From NCBI GenBank assembly GCA_040902585.1, contig JBBDXA010000241.1:1-12146 (forward strand): 12,146 bases of DNA, in the 5' to 3' direction. Each line of letters starts with the position of its first letter. Within the stretch, counting starts at the first letter, position 1. The stretch is from JBBDXA01 sp040902585. Its GTDB lineage: Bacteria; Planctomycetota; Phycisphaerae; Phycisphaerales; Phycisphaeraceae. The notes under the pieces are model-generated. The model was given only the letters and a program-made list of their open reading frames with translations, had not been told where the DNA came from and made no database searches. Positions 1 to 7,192 of this stretch are shown one piece after another. The position numbers and the translations under genes are program-made.

Positions 1-223
1 TGCCCAAGAGCGGGTTGCTGACCAGCCGGGATTTCGAGATTGTCCACAAGGCTTTTGCATCAGTGCCCAGGAAGTGGATGGTCCAATTAGCTGGTCCCAG
101 GGGTACAGCACAGTTGAGCCGGGTGAAGCTTGAGATGGCCCGAACACACATGGCATGAACTGGTCCAAGGCGTCACCTGCGATTGACGTGCGACTTCTAA
201 TCTCAACTGCGGTGCCCCAAAGA

Positions 224-251
224 CTCAGGACGCAGGACGCAGGACTCAAGA
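224..251. repeat. Degenerate 7-bp-period run, CGCAGGA type
   Basis: Four consecutive heptads can be read: CTCAGGA, CGCAGGA, CGCAGGA, CTCAAGA. The two middle units are identical and the flanking ones differ at one to three positions. The period matches the runs at 1277-1304, 3583-3631 and 9881-9901, although the unit sequence is different. Confidence 0.7.
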
Positions 252-327
252 CCCTTGCCCTGACTTGCCCCTCTACTCCGCGCCCGTTATTCTCTGCCGG
301 GTTTTGTGATTGAGTTGTCTACTTGTC

Positions 328-332
328 GAGGG
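328..332 (+). promoter_or_regulatory. Shine-Dalgarno sequence of nuoJ
   Basis: GAGGG lies 7 bases before the GTG at 340, which is ideal spacing. This is the main reason for choosing 340 as the nuoJ start rather than the in-frame TTG at 310, which has no comparable site. Confidence 0.6.
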
Positions 333-339
333 TGCTCTT

Positions 340-885
340 GTGTTGACGCTGGCCCAGGATGGTTTGACTGGTGAGCAGAATGTCGCCGCGGTGCTGTTTT
401 ATGCATTCGCGACGCTCACCTGTCTCAGCGCGTGGGCGATTGTCCTGTCGGACAACATCGTCCGCATGGCGGTCTATCTGCTGCTCACGCTGGCGGGTGT
501 CGCGGGCATGTACTTCATGCTCGAAGCGGAAATCCTCGCGGCGATCCAGCTCCTGGTCTACGCCGGCGGCACGCTCATCCTCATTGTCTTCGGCGTCATG
601 CTCACCAGCCGCAATCCCTTCCTTCAGCTCAAGGCCAAAGGCTGGGAAAAGGCCATCGGCATGATGCTCGGCATCGTGATGCTGGGCCTGATGGTCTGGG
701 CCCTGGTCAATACGGATATTCACGCGGGTCACAAGCCGCCCGTCGAGGGCTACTCGCAGATCTCGACCATCGGCAAAGGTCTGCTCTCAAAATACATCGT
801 GCCCTTTGAAGTGGCGGGCGTCCTGCTGCTGGTGGTCATGATCGGCGCGGCCTACATGGCGCGCAAACGTCGCGTGGATGATTGA
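340..885 (+). CDS. nuoJ: NADH-quinone oxidoreductase subunit J (NuoJ)
   Basis: NuoJ is a small membrane subunit of complex I, at the junction between the quinone site and the antiporter-like subunits. With the GTG start at 340 the protein has 181 residues, close to the roughly 180 usual for the family. It shows five hydrophobic segments and the family signature LEAEILAAIQLLVYAGGTLI followed by a Gly-rich third helix leading into VFGVMLTSRNP. The last helix is followed by a basic tail (ARKRRVDD). The start is uncertain: a TTG at 310 would add ten residues, and no ATG lies before the first conserved helix. It is the first recognisable gene of the run nuoJ-nuoN, with a 48-base gap to nuoK. Family assignment is certain from the conserved core and gene order. 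Confidence 0.96.
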   Translation: MLTLAQDGLTGEQNVAAVLFYAFATLTCLSAWAIVLSDNIVRMAVYLLLTLAGVAGMYFMLEAEILAAIQLLVYAGGTLILIVFGVMLTSRNPFLQLKAKGWEKAIGMMLGIVMLGLMVWALVNTDIHAGHKPPVEGYSQISTIGKGLLSKYIVPFEVAGVLLLVVMIGAAYMARKRRVDD

Positions 886-904
886 GAATCACGAAGCATC
901 GCTA

Positions 905-918
905 AGCCGCAAGCGGCT
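905..918. other. Small hairpin between nuoJ and nuoK
   Basis: AGCCG (905-909) and CGGCT (914-918) flank CAAG, forming a short stem between nuoJ and nuoK. There is no T-tract, so it is not a convincing terminator. No Shine-Dalgarno sequence is seen in the 15 bases before the nuoK ATG. Confidence 0.4.
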
Positions 919-933
919 CTTGGCTCAACGCTC

Positions 934-1269
934 ATGTTTGAAATCGGCCTTCATCACTTCGTCCTCGTCTCCTTCGTCCTCCTGGGCGCGGGCGTGGCGA
1001 CCATTCTCACCAAGCGCAATGCCATCGGCATCCTCATCGGCGTGGAGCTGATCCTCAATGCCGCGGCTGTGAACCTGGTGGCCTTCAATCGCTTTTCCGA
1101 GAAGGTGCCGCACACGCCGGGCGATCCGGCGATCGACGGCATGGTGTTTTCAATGTTCATTATTGTGCTCGCCGCGGCCGAAGCCGCGGTGGCGCTGGCG
1201 ATTTTCCTCAACTACTACAACCGCTTCAGCTCCATCGACGTCGAGCAGGCGGATGAGATGAAAGGATGA
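934..1269 (+). CDS. nuoK: NADH-quinone oxidoreductase subunit K (NuoK)
   Basis: NuoK is a three-helix membrane subunit of complex I, related to MrpC, that carries part of the proton path. The protein has 111 residues against about 100 in E. coli. Both buried glutamates of the family are present: E38 in GVELILNAAAVN and E83 in AAAEAAVALAIF. They are 45 residues apart, against 36 in E. coli (E36, E72), because the loop between helices 2 and 3 (about 53-68, FSEKVPHTPGDPAID) is longer. The C-terminal end DEMKG matches the usual S-E-M-R-G ending. The ATG at 934 has no clear Shine-Dalgarno sequence, so translation may depend on coupling or leaderless-type initiation. The 113 bases after the stop are mostly an inverted heptad repeat before nuoL. 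Confidence 0.97.
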   Translation: MFEIGLHHFVLVSFVLLGAGVATILTKRNAIGILIGVELILNAAAVNLVAFNRFSEKVPHTPGDPAIDGMVFSMFIIVLAAAEAAVALAIFLNYYNRFSSIDVEQADEMKG

Positions 1270-1273
1270 AGTG

Positions 1274-1378
1274 ATTGCGGATCGCGGATGGCGGATTGCG
1301 GATTGGAAATCACTCCATCGCAATCCAACCTGAAAGTGCGGGCTAACAATCCGCAATCCGAGATCCTCAATCCGCAAT
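1274..1378. repeat. Inverted heptad repeat before nuoL (32-bp imperfect stem)
   Basis: The left arm (1277-1304) reads as heptads GCGGATC, GCGGATG, GCGGATT, GCGGATT. The right arm (1348-1375) reads AATCCGC, AATCCGA, GATCCTC, AATCCGC, the reverse complement of the same unit. Bases 1292-1305 and 1347-1360 are perfectly complementary over 14 bp. Extending to 1274 and 1378 gives 28 matches in 32 positions around a 41-base loop. The right arm ends 4 bases before the nuoL ATG and occupies the place where a Shine-Dalgarno sequence would be. Confidence 0.85.
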
Positions 1379-1382
1379 TCTT

Positions 1383-3539
1383 ATGACCGGCACTCAGGGA
1401 TTCATCCGACTGCTCATTGTCCTGGCCGTACTGCTGCCCCTGTTCAGCAGCGTGCTGGTTCTCTTTTTCGGCAAGCGTCGCCTGCCCGGCGAAAAGTCCG
1501 GGTGGTTCACCACCGTCGTCATGGGCGTCTCCTGCGCCTTCTCCCTCATCGCCCTCATGCTCTACTTCAGCGTGATCGACCTGGGCGCGATCACCTGGAA
1601 AGTCCCTTGGATTCCCATCCCCGGCACCGAGGCCGGCTGGCTCTACCTGGGCGTCCTCATCGATGGCCTGACCGTCGCCATGATGTTCATGGTCACGCTC
1701 ATCTCCACGCTCGTCCATGTCTATTCCATTGGCTACATGCATGGCGATAAACGCTTCGAGCGCTTCTTCGCCTACCTGTCCATGTTCACCTTCAGCATGA
1801 TGGGCATCGTCGTCGCCAACAGCATCATGCAGCTCTTTGTTTTCTGGGAACTCGTCGGCCTGACGAGCTATCTGCTGATCGGCTTCTGGTTCGAGAAGCG
1901 CGGGCCGCAGTTGGCGTGCAAGAAGGCGTTTGTGATGAACCGCATCGGCGATGCGGGCTTTCTCATCGGCTTCGGCATCCTGTTCTGGAAGCTGGGCGCG
2001 AATGTACTGCTGCCCGGCGGCGAAGTGATCGGCGCAGCCGCCGGTTCGCCCGAGCCGGTCGCGGGCATGTTCGGGGCGATTCGCCAGATCATCGAATCTG
2101 AGGGCCACAGCTTCACCAATCCGCCCATGTGGCTGACGATGGCGGGCATCGGCCTGTTCTTCGGCGCGATCGGCAAGAGCGCCCAGTTCCCGCTGCACAC
2201 CTGGCTGCCTGACGCGATGGAAGGCCCCACGCCGGTCTCCTCCATCGTTCACAGCGCGACCATGGTCGCCGCCGGCGTCTTCCTCACCGCTCGCATCTAC
2301 CCCATCCTCACGCCCGGCGCGCACCTGTTTATCAGCACCATCGGCCTGATCACGCTCGTCATGGCCGCGTTCATGGCGCTGGTCATGACCGACATCAAGC
2401 GCGTCCTCGCTTACTCAACCTTGTCGCAGCTTGGCTACATGATCCTCGGTCTCGGTACGGGCAACTACATCTTCGCCGTGTACCACATGATCACGCACGC
2501 CTTCTTCAAGTGCTGCCTGTTCCAGTGTGCCGGCTCCGTCATTCACGCGGCCCATCACCAGCAGGACATGCGGTACTACGGCGGCCTGAAAGACAAAATG
2601 CCCAAGACCGCCCTGTGCTACGCGGTCTGCACGCTCGCCATCAGCGGCGCGGTCATCCCCTTCACGCCCATCGGCATCAGCGGCTTCTACTCCAAGGACG
2701 GCATTATTGCGGGGGCCTACAACTACGGGTCGGTTATGGGGTCGCTGTTCTACTGGGGCCCGACGATCATCGCCTACGTCACCGCGTTCTACATGGCTCG
2801 CAGTTTCGCGCTGACGTTCCTCGGCAAGCCGCGCGATCAGCATCTATATGACAACGCTCACGAAGCGCCTTCGACCATGGTCGTTCCGCAGCTTGTGCTG
2901 GCGGCGATGGCGGTGATCAGCGTGCCGCTGTTCCCCTTGTGGCGGCCGATGATTGAAAACGCCTTCACCGGCATGGCCGGCCTGATGCAGGCCGCTCAGG
3001 GCACGACCTGGGCCCAGTCGCTCGATGAAGTCGCCGGCGATGCAAGCCACGGCATGCACTTCACGCACCTGGTCCTGCTCTACGGCTTCGGCTGGATCCT
3101 CGCCATCGGTGCCGGCATCTGGTTCTATAAAGATGGCCTTGAGCGCGCTGAAAGAGTCGTCCGGATTCCGGGCATCGGCCACCTGCACCATTGGGCTCGC
3201 AACAAGTTCTACTTCGATGCCCTGTATGACATCTTCGCCGTGAACCTCGGCAAGGTCGTCGCCGGTGTCGCGTCCCTGTTTGACAAGATCGTGGTGGATG
3301 GCCTGGTCAATCTCGCCGGCACCGTGACCAAACTCTTCGCCGCCATCAGCGGCAAGGTGGACAGCAAGATTGTCGATGGCGCGGTCAACGGCGCCGCGGA
3401 CTTCGCTTACAACTCCGGCTCGATGCTGCGTTCTTCGCAGGCCGGCCGGGTGCGCGTGTATGTGACGGTGGTTATCGTGGCGGCAGCGCTGGTCACCCTG
3501 GCGGTGATCGCGGTGACGCTGGTGACCCAGGCGGCGTAA
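1383..3539 (+). CDS. nuoL: NADH-quinone oxidoreductase subunit L (NuoL)
   Basis: NuoL is the distal antiporter-like subunit of complex I and carries the long lateral helix along the membrane arm. The protein has 718 residues, longer than E. coli NuoL (613). Key charged residues are in place: E156 in FVFWELVGLTSYLLIG, K265 in GAIGKSAQFPLHTWLPDAMEGPTPVS, K376 in HAFFK and K438 in GFYSKDG; these probably correspond to E144, K229, K342 and K399 of E. coli. After HAFFK the sequence is CCLFQCAGS, with three cysteines where the family usually has aliphatic or small residues. The amphipathic C-terminal part holds two related segments, DKIVVDGLVN (634-643) and DSKIVDGAVN (660-669), before a last transmembrane helix (about 690-714). 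The ATG at 1383 lacks a Shine-Dalgarno sequence. Confidence 0.98.
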   Translation: MTGTQGFIRLLIVLAVLLPLFSSVLVLFFGKRRLPGEKSGWFTTVVMGVSCAFSLIALMLYFSVIDLGAITWKVPWIPIPGTEAGWLYLGVLIDGLTVAMMFMVTLISTLVHVYSIGYMHGDKRFERFFAYLSMFTFSMMGIVVANSIMQLFVFWELVGLTSYLLIGFWFEKRGPQLACKKAFVMNRIGDAGFLIGFGILFWKLGANVLLPGGEVIGAAAGSPEPVAGMFGAIRQIIESEGHSFTNPPMWLTMAGIGLFFGAIGKSAQFPLHTWLPDAMEGPTPVSSIVHSATMVAAGVFLTARIYPILTPGAHLFISTIGLITLVMAAFMALVMTDIKRVLAYSTLSQLGYMILGLGTGNYIFAVYHMITHAFFKCCLFQCAGSVIHAAHHQQDMRYYGGLKDKMPKTALCYAVCTLAISGAVIPFTPIGISGFYSKDGIIAGAYNYGSVMGSLFYWGPTIIAYVTAFYMARSFALTFLGKPRDQHLYDNAHEAPSTMVVPQLVLAAMAVISVPLFPLWRPMIENAFTGMAGLMQAAQGTTWAQSLDEVAGDASHGMHFTHLVLLYGFGWILAIGAGIWFYKDGLERAERVVRIPGIGHLHHWARNKFYFDALYDIFAVNLGKVVAGVASLFDKIVVDGLVNLAGTVTKLFAAISGKVDSKIVDGAVNGAADFAYNSGSMLRSSQAGRVRVYVTVVIVAAALVTLAVIAVTLVTQAA

Positions 3540-3563
3540 GGTGCGCCAGTGCACCTTCGGTGC
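3538..3563. other. Competing short hairpins at the nuoL stop
   Basis: AAGGTGC (3538-3544) overlaps the nuoL stop and pairs with GCACCTT (3551-3557). The same GCACC (3551-3555) can instead pair with the following GGTGC (3559-3563). The two stems exclude each other. There is no T-tract after either, so termination is not supported; at most they could modulate RNA structure between nuoL and nuoM. Confidence 0.4.
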
Positions 3564-3582
3564 TACCGCTAAACGATTTGTG

Positions 3583-3631
3583 TTGAACCCGGAACTCTGA
3601 ACCCGCAACCCTGAACTTCGAACGACGGACT
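3583..3631. repeat. Degenerate 7-bp-period run, CTGAACC type
   Basis: Seven consecutive heptads run up to the nuoM start: TTGAACC, CGGAACT, CTGAACC, CGCAACC, CTGAACT, TCGAACG, ACGGACT. The AAC core is held in six of seven units while the first two bases vary. Only CCG separates the run from the nuoM ATG, so it fills the region where a ribosome-binding site is expected, and no clear one is present. Confidence 0.75.
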
Positions 3632-3634
3632 CCG

Positions 3635-5341
3635 ATGAAATTCATCCTGAACCTGATGATCTTCCTTCCCTGCGTCGGCGCAATCGCCTGTCTGGCGTCG
3701 CCGACCAAGCAGCAGACGCGGCAACTGGCGCTGGGCACGACCATCGCCACGTTTTTGCTGAGTCTGTTCCTTCTCTTCGGGTTCCTCGGAAGCAGTCCCG
3801 ACCCGCTCACGGGCATCCACTTCGAGTCGTCCATCTCCTGGATCGAAGGGCTCAACGTCTTCTACCGCACCGGCGTGGACGGTCTCTCCCTTCCGCTCGT
3901 CGTTCTGACCACCGCCCTATCCATCCTCGTCGTGCTCGCCTCCTACTCGATCGAGAAAAACGTCAACGCCTACATGGCCCTGTACCTGTTCCTGCTCACC
4001 GGCATGCTCGGCGTGTTCCTCTCACTGGACATGTTTCTCTTCTACGTCTTCTTCGAAGTCTCCCTGCTGCCCATGTATTTCCTCATCGGCATCTGGGGCG
4101 GACCGCGAAAAGAGTACGCGGCGATCAAGTTCTTCCTGTACACCTTGGCAGGCTCGATCTGCCTGCTCATCGTGATGCTCGGCCTGTTCTTCTACACGCC
4201 GCAGGCGACGCCCGCCGGAGTGGGCAACACGTGGAACATGATGGCGCTGCAAGGCCGCGAGGTGAAAGAGACGCGCGTGCTCGACGGCAAGGTGCAGGAA
4301 GTGACGATCAAGGGCGATGCGATCGCCGCCCTGTTCAAGCCTCGCGCCGAAGAAGCACAGAAGACTTACGACGCAGCCGTCGCTGTCGCCAAGGCGGAGA
4401 AGAAGGCCGCCCCCGCCGAACCGCTGGCGGGTAAATACTGGCAGTTCGCCAAATGGGCGTTCTGGCTGACGCTCATCGCATTCCTGATCAAGCTGCCCGG
4501 CGTGCCCTTCCACACCTGGCTGCCTGATGCCCACGTCGAAGCACCGACGCCTATTTCGATGATCCTCGCCGGCGTGCTCCTGAAAATGGGCGGCTACGCG
4601 ATGATGCGAATCACCTGGCCCTACTTCCCCGCCGCAGCCGAACTCTTCTGGGCCGCGGCAGGCGGGCTCGGCGTCCTGGCCATCATCTACGGCGCGCTGT
4701 GCGCCATGGCCCAGACCGACTGGAAGAAACTCGTCGCCTACTCCTCCGTCAGTCACATGGGTTACGTCACGCTTGGCCTGGCCGTGCTGACCCGCACCGG
4801 CTTCGATGGTGCCTACTTCCAGATGATCGCTCACGGCATCACCAGCGCCCTCATGTTCTTCCTTGTCGGCGTGGTCTACGAACGGGCTCATCACCGCGAT
4901 CTCAATCGTTTTGGCGGCTTGTGGCTCCGCTGGCCTAAGTTCGGCGGATGGTCACTGCTGGGCTTCTTCGCCGGCATGGGTCTGCCCGGTCTGTGCGGGT
5001 TCATCGGTGAGATCATGGTGCTGCTGGGTACCTTCGAAGGCGCTGAGCGGGCCGCGATGGCGGGAACGCACTTTGACATCGGCACGATCTACACCCTGGG
5101 CATCCTCGCGGCCTTTGGCGTGGTCCTCACCGCCGGCTACATCCTCTGGATGTTCCAGCGCGTCTACATGGGTCACGACAAGCCCGAGTACGATCACTAC
5201 GAACCCGTCAGCGCCCGCGAGAATTTCATCATGGTCACGCTCGGCGTGGCAGCGATTCTCTTCGGCCTGATTCCGTACCTGGTCTTCGCCATCACCGGCT
5301 CGACGTTCAAACAGATCGCGGCGACCGTGAACATGAGTTGA
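3635..5341 (+). CDS. nuoM: NADH-quinone oxidoreductase subunit M (NuoM), with a large extra loop
   Basis: NuoM is the second antiporter-like proton-pumping subunit of complex I. The protein has 568 residues against about 509 in E. coli. Conserved sites are present: E141 in FFEVSLLPMYFLIG, K286 in FLIKLPGVPFHTWLPDAH, and E459 in GFIGEIMVLLG, probably matching E144, K234 and E407 of E. coli. The E141-K286 distance is 145 residues against 90, so about 55 extra residues lie between helices 6 and 7. This part (about 199-268) is soluble and charged, with a strand-like stretch (VKETRVLDGKVQEVTIKGD) and an Ala/Lys/Glu helix ending in KKAAPAEP. From the known NuoM topology the loop should face the periplasm. 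The ATG at 3635 follows a heptad run, without a clear Shine-Dalgarno sequence. Confidence 0.98.
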   Translation: MKFILNLMIFLPCVGAIACLASPTKQQTRQLALGTTIATFLLSLFLLFGFLGSSPDPLTGIHFESSISWIEGLNVFYRTGVDGLSLPLVVLTTALSILVVLASYSIEKNVNAYMALYLFLLTGMLGVFLSLDMFLFYVFFEVSLLPMYFLIGIWGGPRKEYAAIKFFLYTLAGSICLLIVMLGLFFYTPQATPAGVGNTWNMMALQGREVKETRVLDGKVQEVTIKGDAIAALFKPRAEEAQKTYDAAVAVAKAEKKAAPAEPLAGKYWQFAKWAFWLTLIAFLIKLPGVPFHTWLPDAHVEAPTPISMILAGVLLKMGGYAMMRITWPYFPAAAELFWAAAGGLGVLAIIYGALCAMAQTDWKKLVAYSSVSHMGYVTLGLAVLTRTGFDGAYFQMIAHGITSALMFFLVGVVYERAHHRDLNRFGGLWLRWPKFGGWSLLGFFAGMGLPGLCGFIGEIMVLLGTFEGAERAAMAGTHFDIGTIYTLGILAAFGVVLTAGYILWMFQRVYMGHDKPEYDHYEPVSARENFIMVTLGVAAILFGLIPYLVFAITGSTFKQIAATVNMS

Positions 5342-5351
5342 TCGTCCGACT

Positions 5352-5444
5352 CAAGCCCGATGGCGAGTCCGCGAGCCGTCGGGGTATCGGCGTTCGTCAG
5401 TGAGAAGTACCCCGACGGCTCGCCGAACCTCGCCATCGGGCTTG
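5352..5444. repeat. Bipartite palindromic (REP/BIME-like) element 1
   Basis: The outer arms 5352-5367 and 5429-5444 are perfectly complementary over 16 bp, and the inner arms 5371-5386 and 5408-5423 over another 16 bp, with a loop of about 21 bases. Each half can also fold on itself: CCCGATGGC (5356-5364) with GCCGTCGGG (5375-5383), and CCCGACGGC (5411-5419) with GCCATCGGG (5432-5440). The left-half loop contains AGTCCGCG (5366-5373) and the right-half loop is TCGCCGAACCTC (5420-5431). Both are shared with element 2, and the first also with element 3. It fills most of the nuoM-nuoN gap. Confidence 0.85.
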
Positions 5445-5465
5445 GCAAGCGCCCTTGAAATAAGC

Positions 5466-5469
5466 AGGA
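5466..5469 (+). promoter_or_regulatory. Shine-Dalgarno sequence deciding the nuoN start
   Basis: AGGA lies 7 bases before the GTG at 5477, within GCAGGAA. This supports the GTG start, since no in-frame ATG lies close by upstream. Confidence 0.65.
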
Positions 5470-5476
5470 AACAAAC

Positions 5477-7192
5477 GTGGATTTCAGCATCGAGAATGTC
5501 GGCGAACGTTGGGCGGCCTTCTGGAAGGAAGTCGGCCTGGTCATGCCCGAGGTCTGGCTGGCGGTGGGCATGTGCGCGGTGATTCTCGTGCCATTCATCC
5601 GCCGGCGCGACGTGCGCCTGCCGATCTACGCCGCCCTGGGCACGTTGCTCCTCGCGCTGGTCGCCCTGGCCCGCAAGAGTGTGACCCTCGACGTCATCGG
5701 CGCTGACAACAAGCTCATCACTGAATCCGTCTCCACGATGGCGATGTCCACCACGGTCTTCCATGACATGCTGGTCATCGATCACTTCAGTCAGTTCTTC
5801 AAGCTGCTGCTCATCCTCTTCACCGCCCTGATCATCGCCCAGTGGTGGCTGCTCAAGCGCGAGCGCGGCAGCGACCTCGATGCCCCCGACTTTTTCTGCC
5901 TGCTGCTGGGCGCGACCTTCGGCATGGCGCTCATGGCGTCAGCCAACAACCTGCTGATGATCGTCATCGCGATCGAAGCAGCCTCGCTTCCCAGCTTCGC
6001 GCTGGCCGGCTATAGGAAGCACACACGGCGCGGCACCGAGGCTTCGCTCAAGTACGTCATCTTCGGCGCGGCCTCCAGCGCGATCATGATCTACGGCATG
6101 TCGCTCATCTACGGCACCACCGGCACGCTCAGTCTGCCCGGCGTCGCTCACGCCGCCGCCACCGGCGGCATGACGCCGCTGCTGGCCATCGGCCTGATCG
6201 CCATGTTCGCCGGGCTGGCGTTCAAGCTCTCAGCCGTGCCCATGCACTTCTGGTGCCCCGATGTGTTTCAGGGCGCCCCCATGCCGGTGACGACGTTCCT
6301 TTCCGTCGCCTCCAAAGGCGCGGCCGTGGTGCTGCTGGTCCGCATTGTTCACGCCTTCGGCGTCGCCCGCCTCAACCTTGACGGCGCGACCGGTGAAGGC
6401 CTGTTCATGGGCATCTGCGTCGGCGTCGCCATCCTCGGCGGTGTCACCGCCACCTGGGGCAACCTGCTTGCCTTCCATCAGAACAACATGAAGCGCATGC
6501 TCGCGTACAGTTCCATCGCGCACGCGGGCTACATGATCATGGCCTGTGCCGCGCTCATCTTCCCGGACCGCACCGGCGGCGATGTCTCGGGCGCGATCCT
6601 CTTCTACCTGCTCGTTTACATGTTCATGAATCTGGGCGCGTTCACCATCGTCGGCCTCATCGCCGAGCGCACCGGTTCGGAAGACATCCGCGCCTACACC
6701 GGCCTGATCAAACGCTCGCCCGCGCTGGCGGGGTTGCTCATCCTCTTCCTCCTGAGCCTGTTCGGCATGCCCGGACTGGGCGGATTCCTCGGCAAGATTT
6801 ACCTGATGAAAGGCATGGGCGGCCTGGGCGATGGCGCGCTGGTGGTCATTGCCGTGCTGCTCATCAACACGCTCATCAGCCTGTACTTCTACATGCGGCC
6901 GGTCTTCTACATGGTCTTTGCGAAGGATGAAGAGGATCGCCCCAGCTTCGCCCTCGGCGCGGGCCAGGCGATCCTGATCGCCTGCGCCGCGGCAGTCGTG
7001 TGGACAGGCCTGGGCGGCGGCAGCGCGATGACTTACGGTTTCGCCGAGCTTCGCAGCCCGGAGAAGGAAGCTGTCGCGCCGATCGCACCGGTGCAGCCCG
7101 TGCCCGCGACCACGCTCCAGCCCGTGAAGCCGAATGAAACGGACGCCGGCGCGACGCTGGCGACACCGACCCCGATCAAGCGAGAGCTATGA
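5477..7192 (+). CDS. nuoN: NADH-quinone oxidoreductase subunit N (NuoN), with a soluble C-terminal tail
   Basis: NuoN is the third antiporter-like proton-pumping subunit of complex I, next to NuoK. The protein has 571 residues; about 480-500 is usual. Conserved charged residues are seen at E167 (IAIEAASLPSFALAGY), K250 (GLAFKLSAVPMHFWCPDVFQGAP), K280 (SVASKGAA) and K440 (GFLGKIYL), probably matching E133, K217, K247 and K395 of E. coli. After the last helix (about 494-512) comes a tail of about 50 residues rich in Pro, Ala and Thr (from about 522 to the end, PIKREL), with no recognised domain. The GTG start at 5477 has a good AGGA site. The stop overlaps the start of the next gene as ATGA, indicating translational coupling. 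Confidence 0.98.
   Translation: MDFSIENVGERWAAFWKEVGLVMPEVWLAVGMCAVILVPFIRRRDVRLPIYAALGTLLLALVALARKSVTLDVIGADNKLITESVSTMAMSTTVFHDMLVIDHFSQFFKLLLILFTALIIAQWWLLKRERGSDLDAPDFFCLLLGATFGMALMASANNLLMIVIAIEAASLPSFALAGYRKHTRRGTEASLKYVIFGAASSAIMIYGMSLIYGTTGTLSLPGVAHAAATGGMTPLLAIGLIAMFAGLAFKLSAVPMHFWCPDVFQGAPMPVTTFLSVASKGAAVVLLVRIVHAFGVARLNLDGATGEGLFMGICVGVAILGGVTATWGNLLAFHQNNMKRMLAYSSIAHAGYMIMACAALIFPDRTGGDVSGAILFYLLVYMFMNLGAFTIVGLIAERTGSEDIRAYTGLIKRSPALAGLLILFLLSLFGMPGLGGFLGKIYLMKGMGGLGDGALVVIAVLLINTLISLYFYMRPVFYMVFAKDEEDRPSFALGAGQAILIACAAAVVWTGLGGGSAMTYGFAELRSPEKEAVAPIAPVQPVPATTLQPVKPNETDAGATLATPTPIKREL

Larger units (their letters stand above)
1..339. other. Upstream region without a supported gene
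   Basis: I see no complete gene here. A + frame is open from base 3 to a stop at 156-158, and a - frame is open from an ATG at 156 off the left edge. Both are about 50 codons, unrecognised, and could be chance. The end of nuoI, which usually precedes nuoJ, is not recognisable. The only structure I noticed is a short heptad run at 224-251 and a duplicated CTTGCCC/ACTTGCCC at about 253-270. No convincing -35/-10 pair was found before nuoJ. Confidence 0.6.

Noticed and set aside
3..158. Open + frame at the left edge, possibly the end of a gene
   Set aside because: About 50 codons with no recognised motif; a - frame of equal length is open over the same bases, so chance cannot be excluded.
265..292. 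Possible promoter (TTGCCC and TTATTC, 16 bases apart) before nuoJ
   Set aside because: Both boxes match the consensus poorly, and such pairs are expected by chance in 300 bases.
1274..1378. CRISPR-like array (repeated GCGGATT units)
   Set aside because: Units are 7 bp, contiguous without spacers, and arranged as an inverted pair; none of the four heptad runs has CRISPR architecture.
1215..2324. 369-codon open frame on the - strand
   Set aside because: Antisense to the end of nuoK and the first part of nuoL, rich in Asp, Glu, His and Arg, with no domain pattern.
2844..3608. 254-codon open frame on the - strand, and a similar one at 4022-4894
   Set aside because: Both lie opposite conserved parts of nuoL and nuoM and have His/Asp/Glu/Arg-rich shadow composition.
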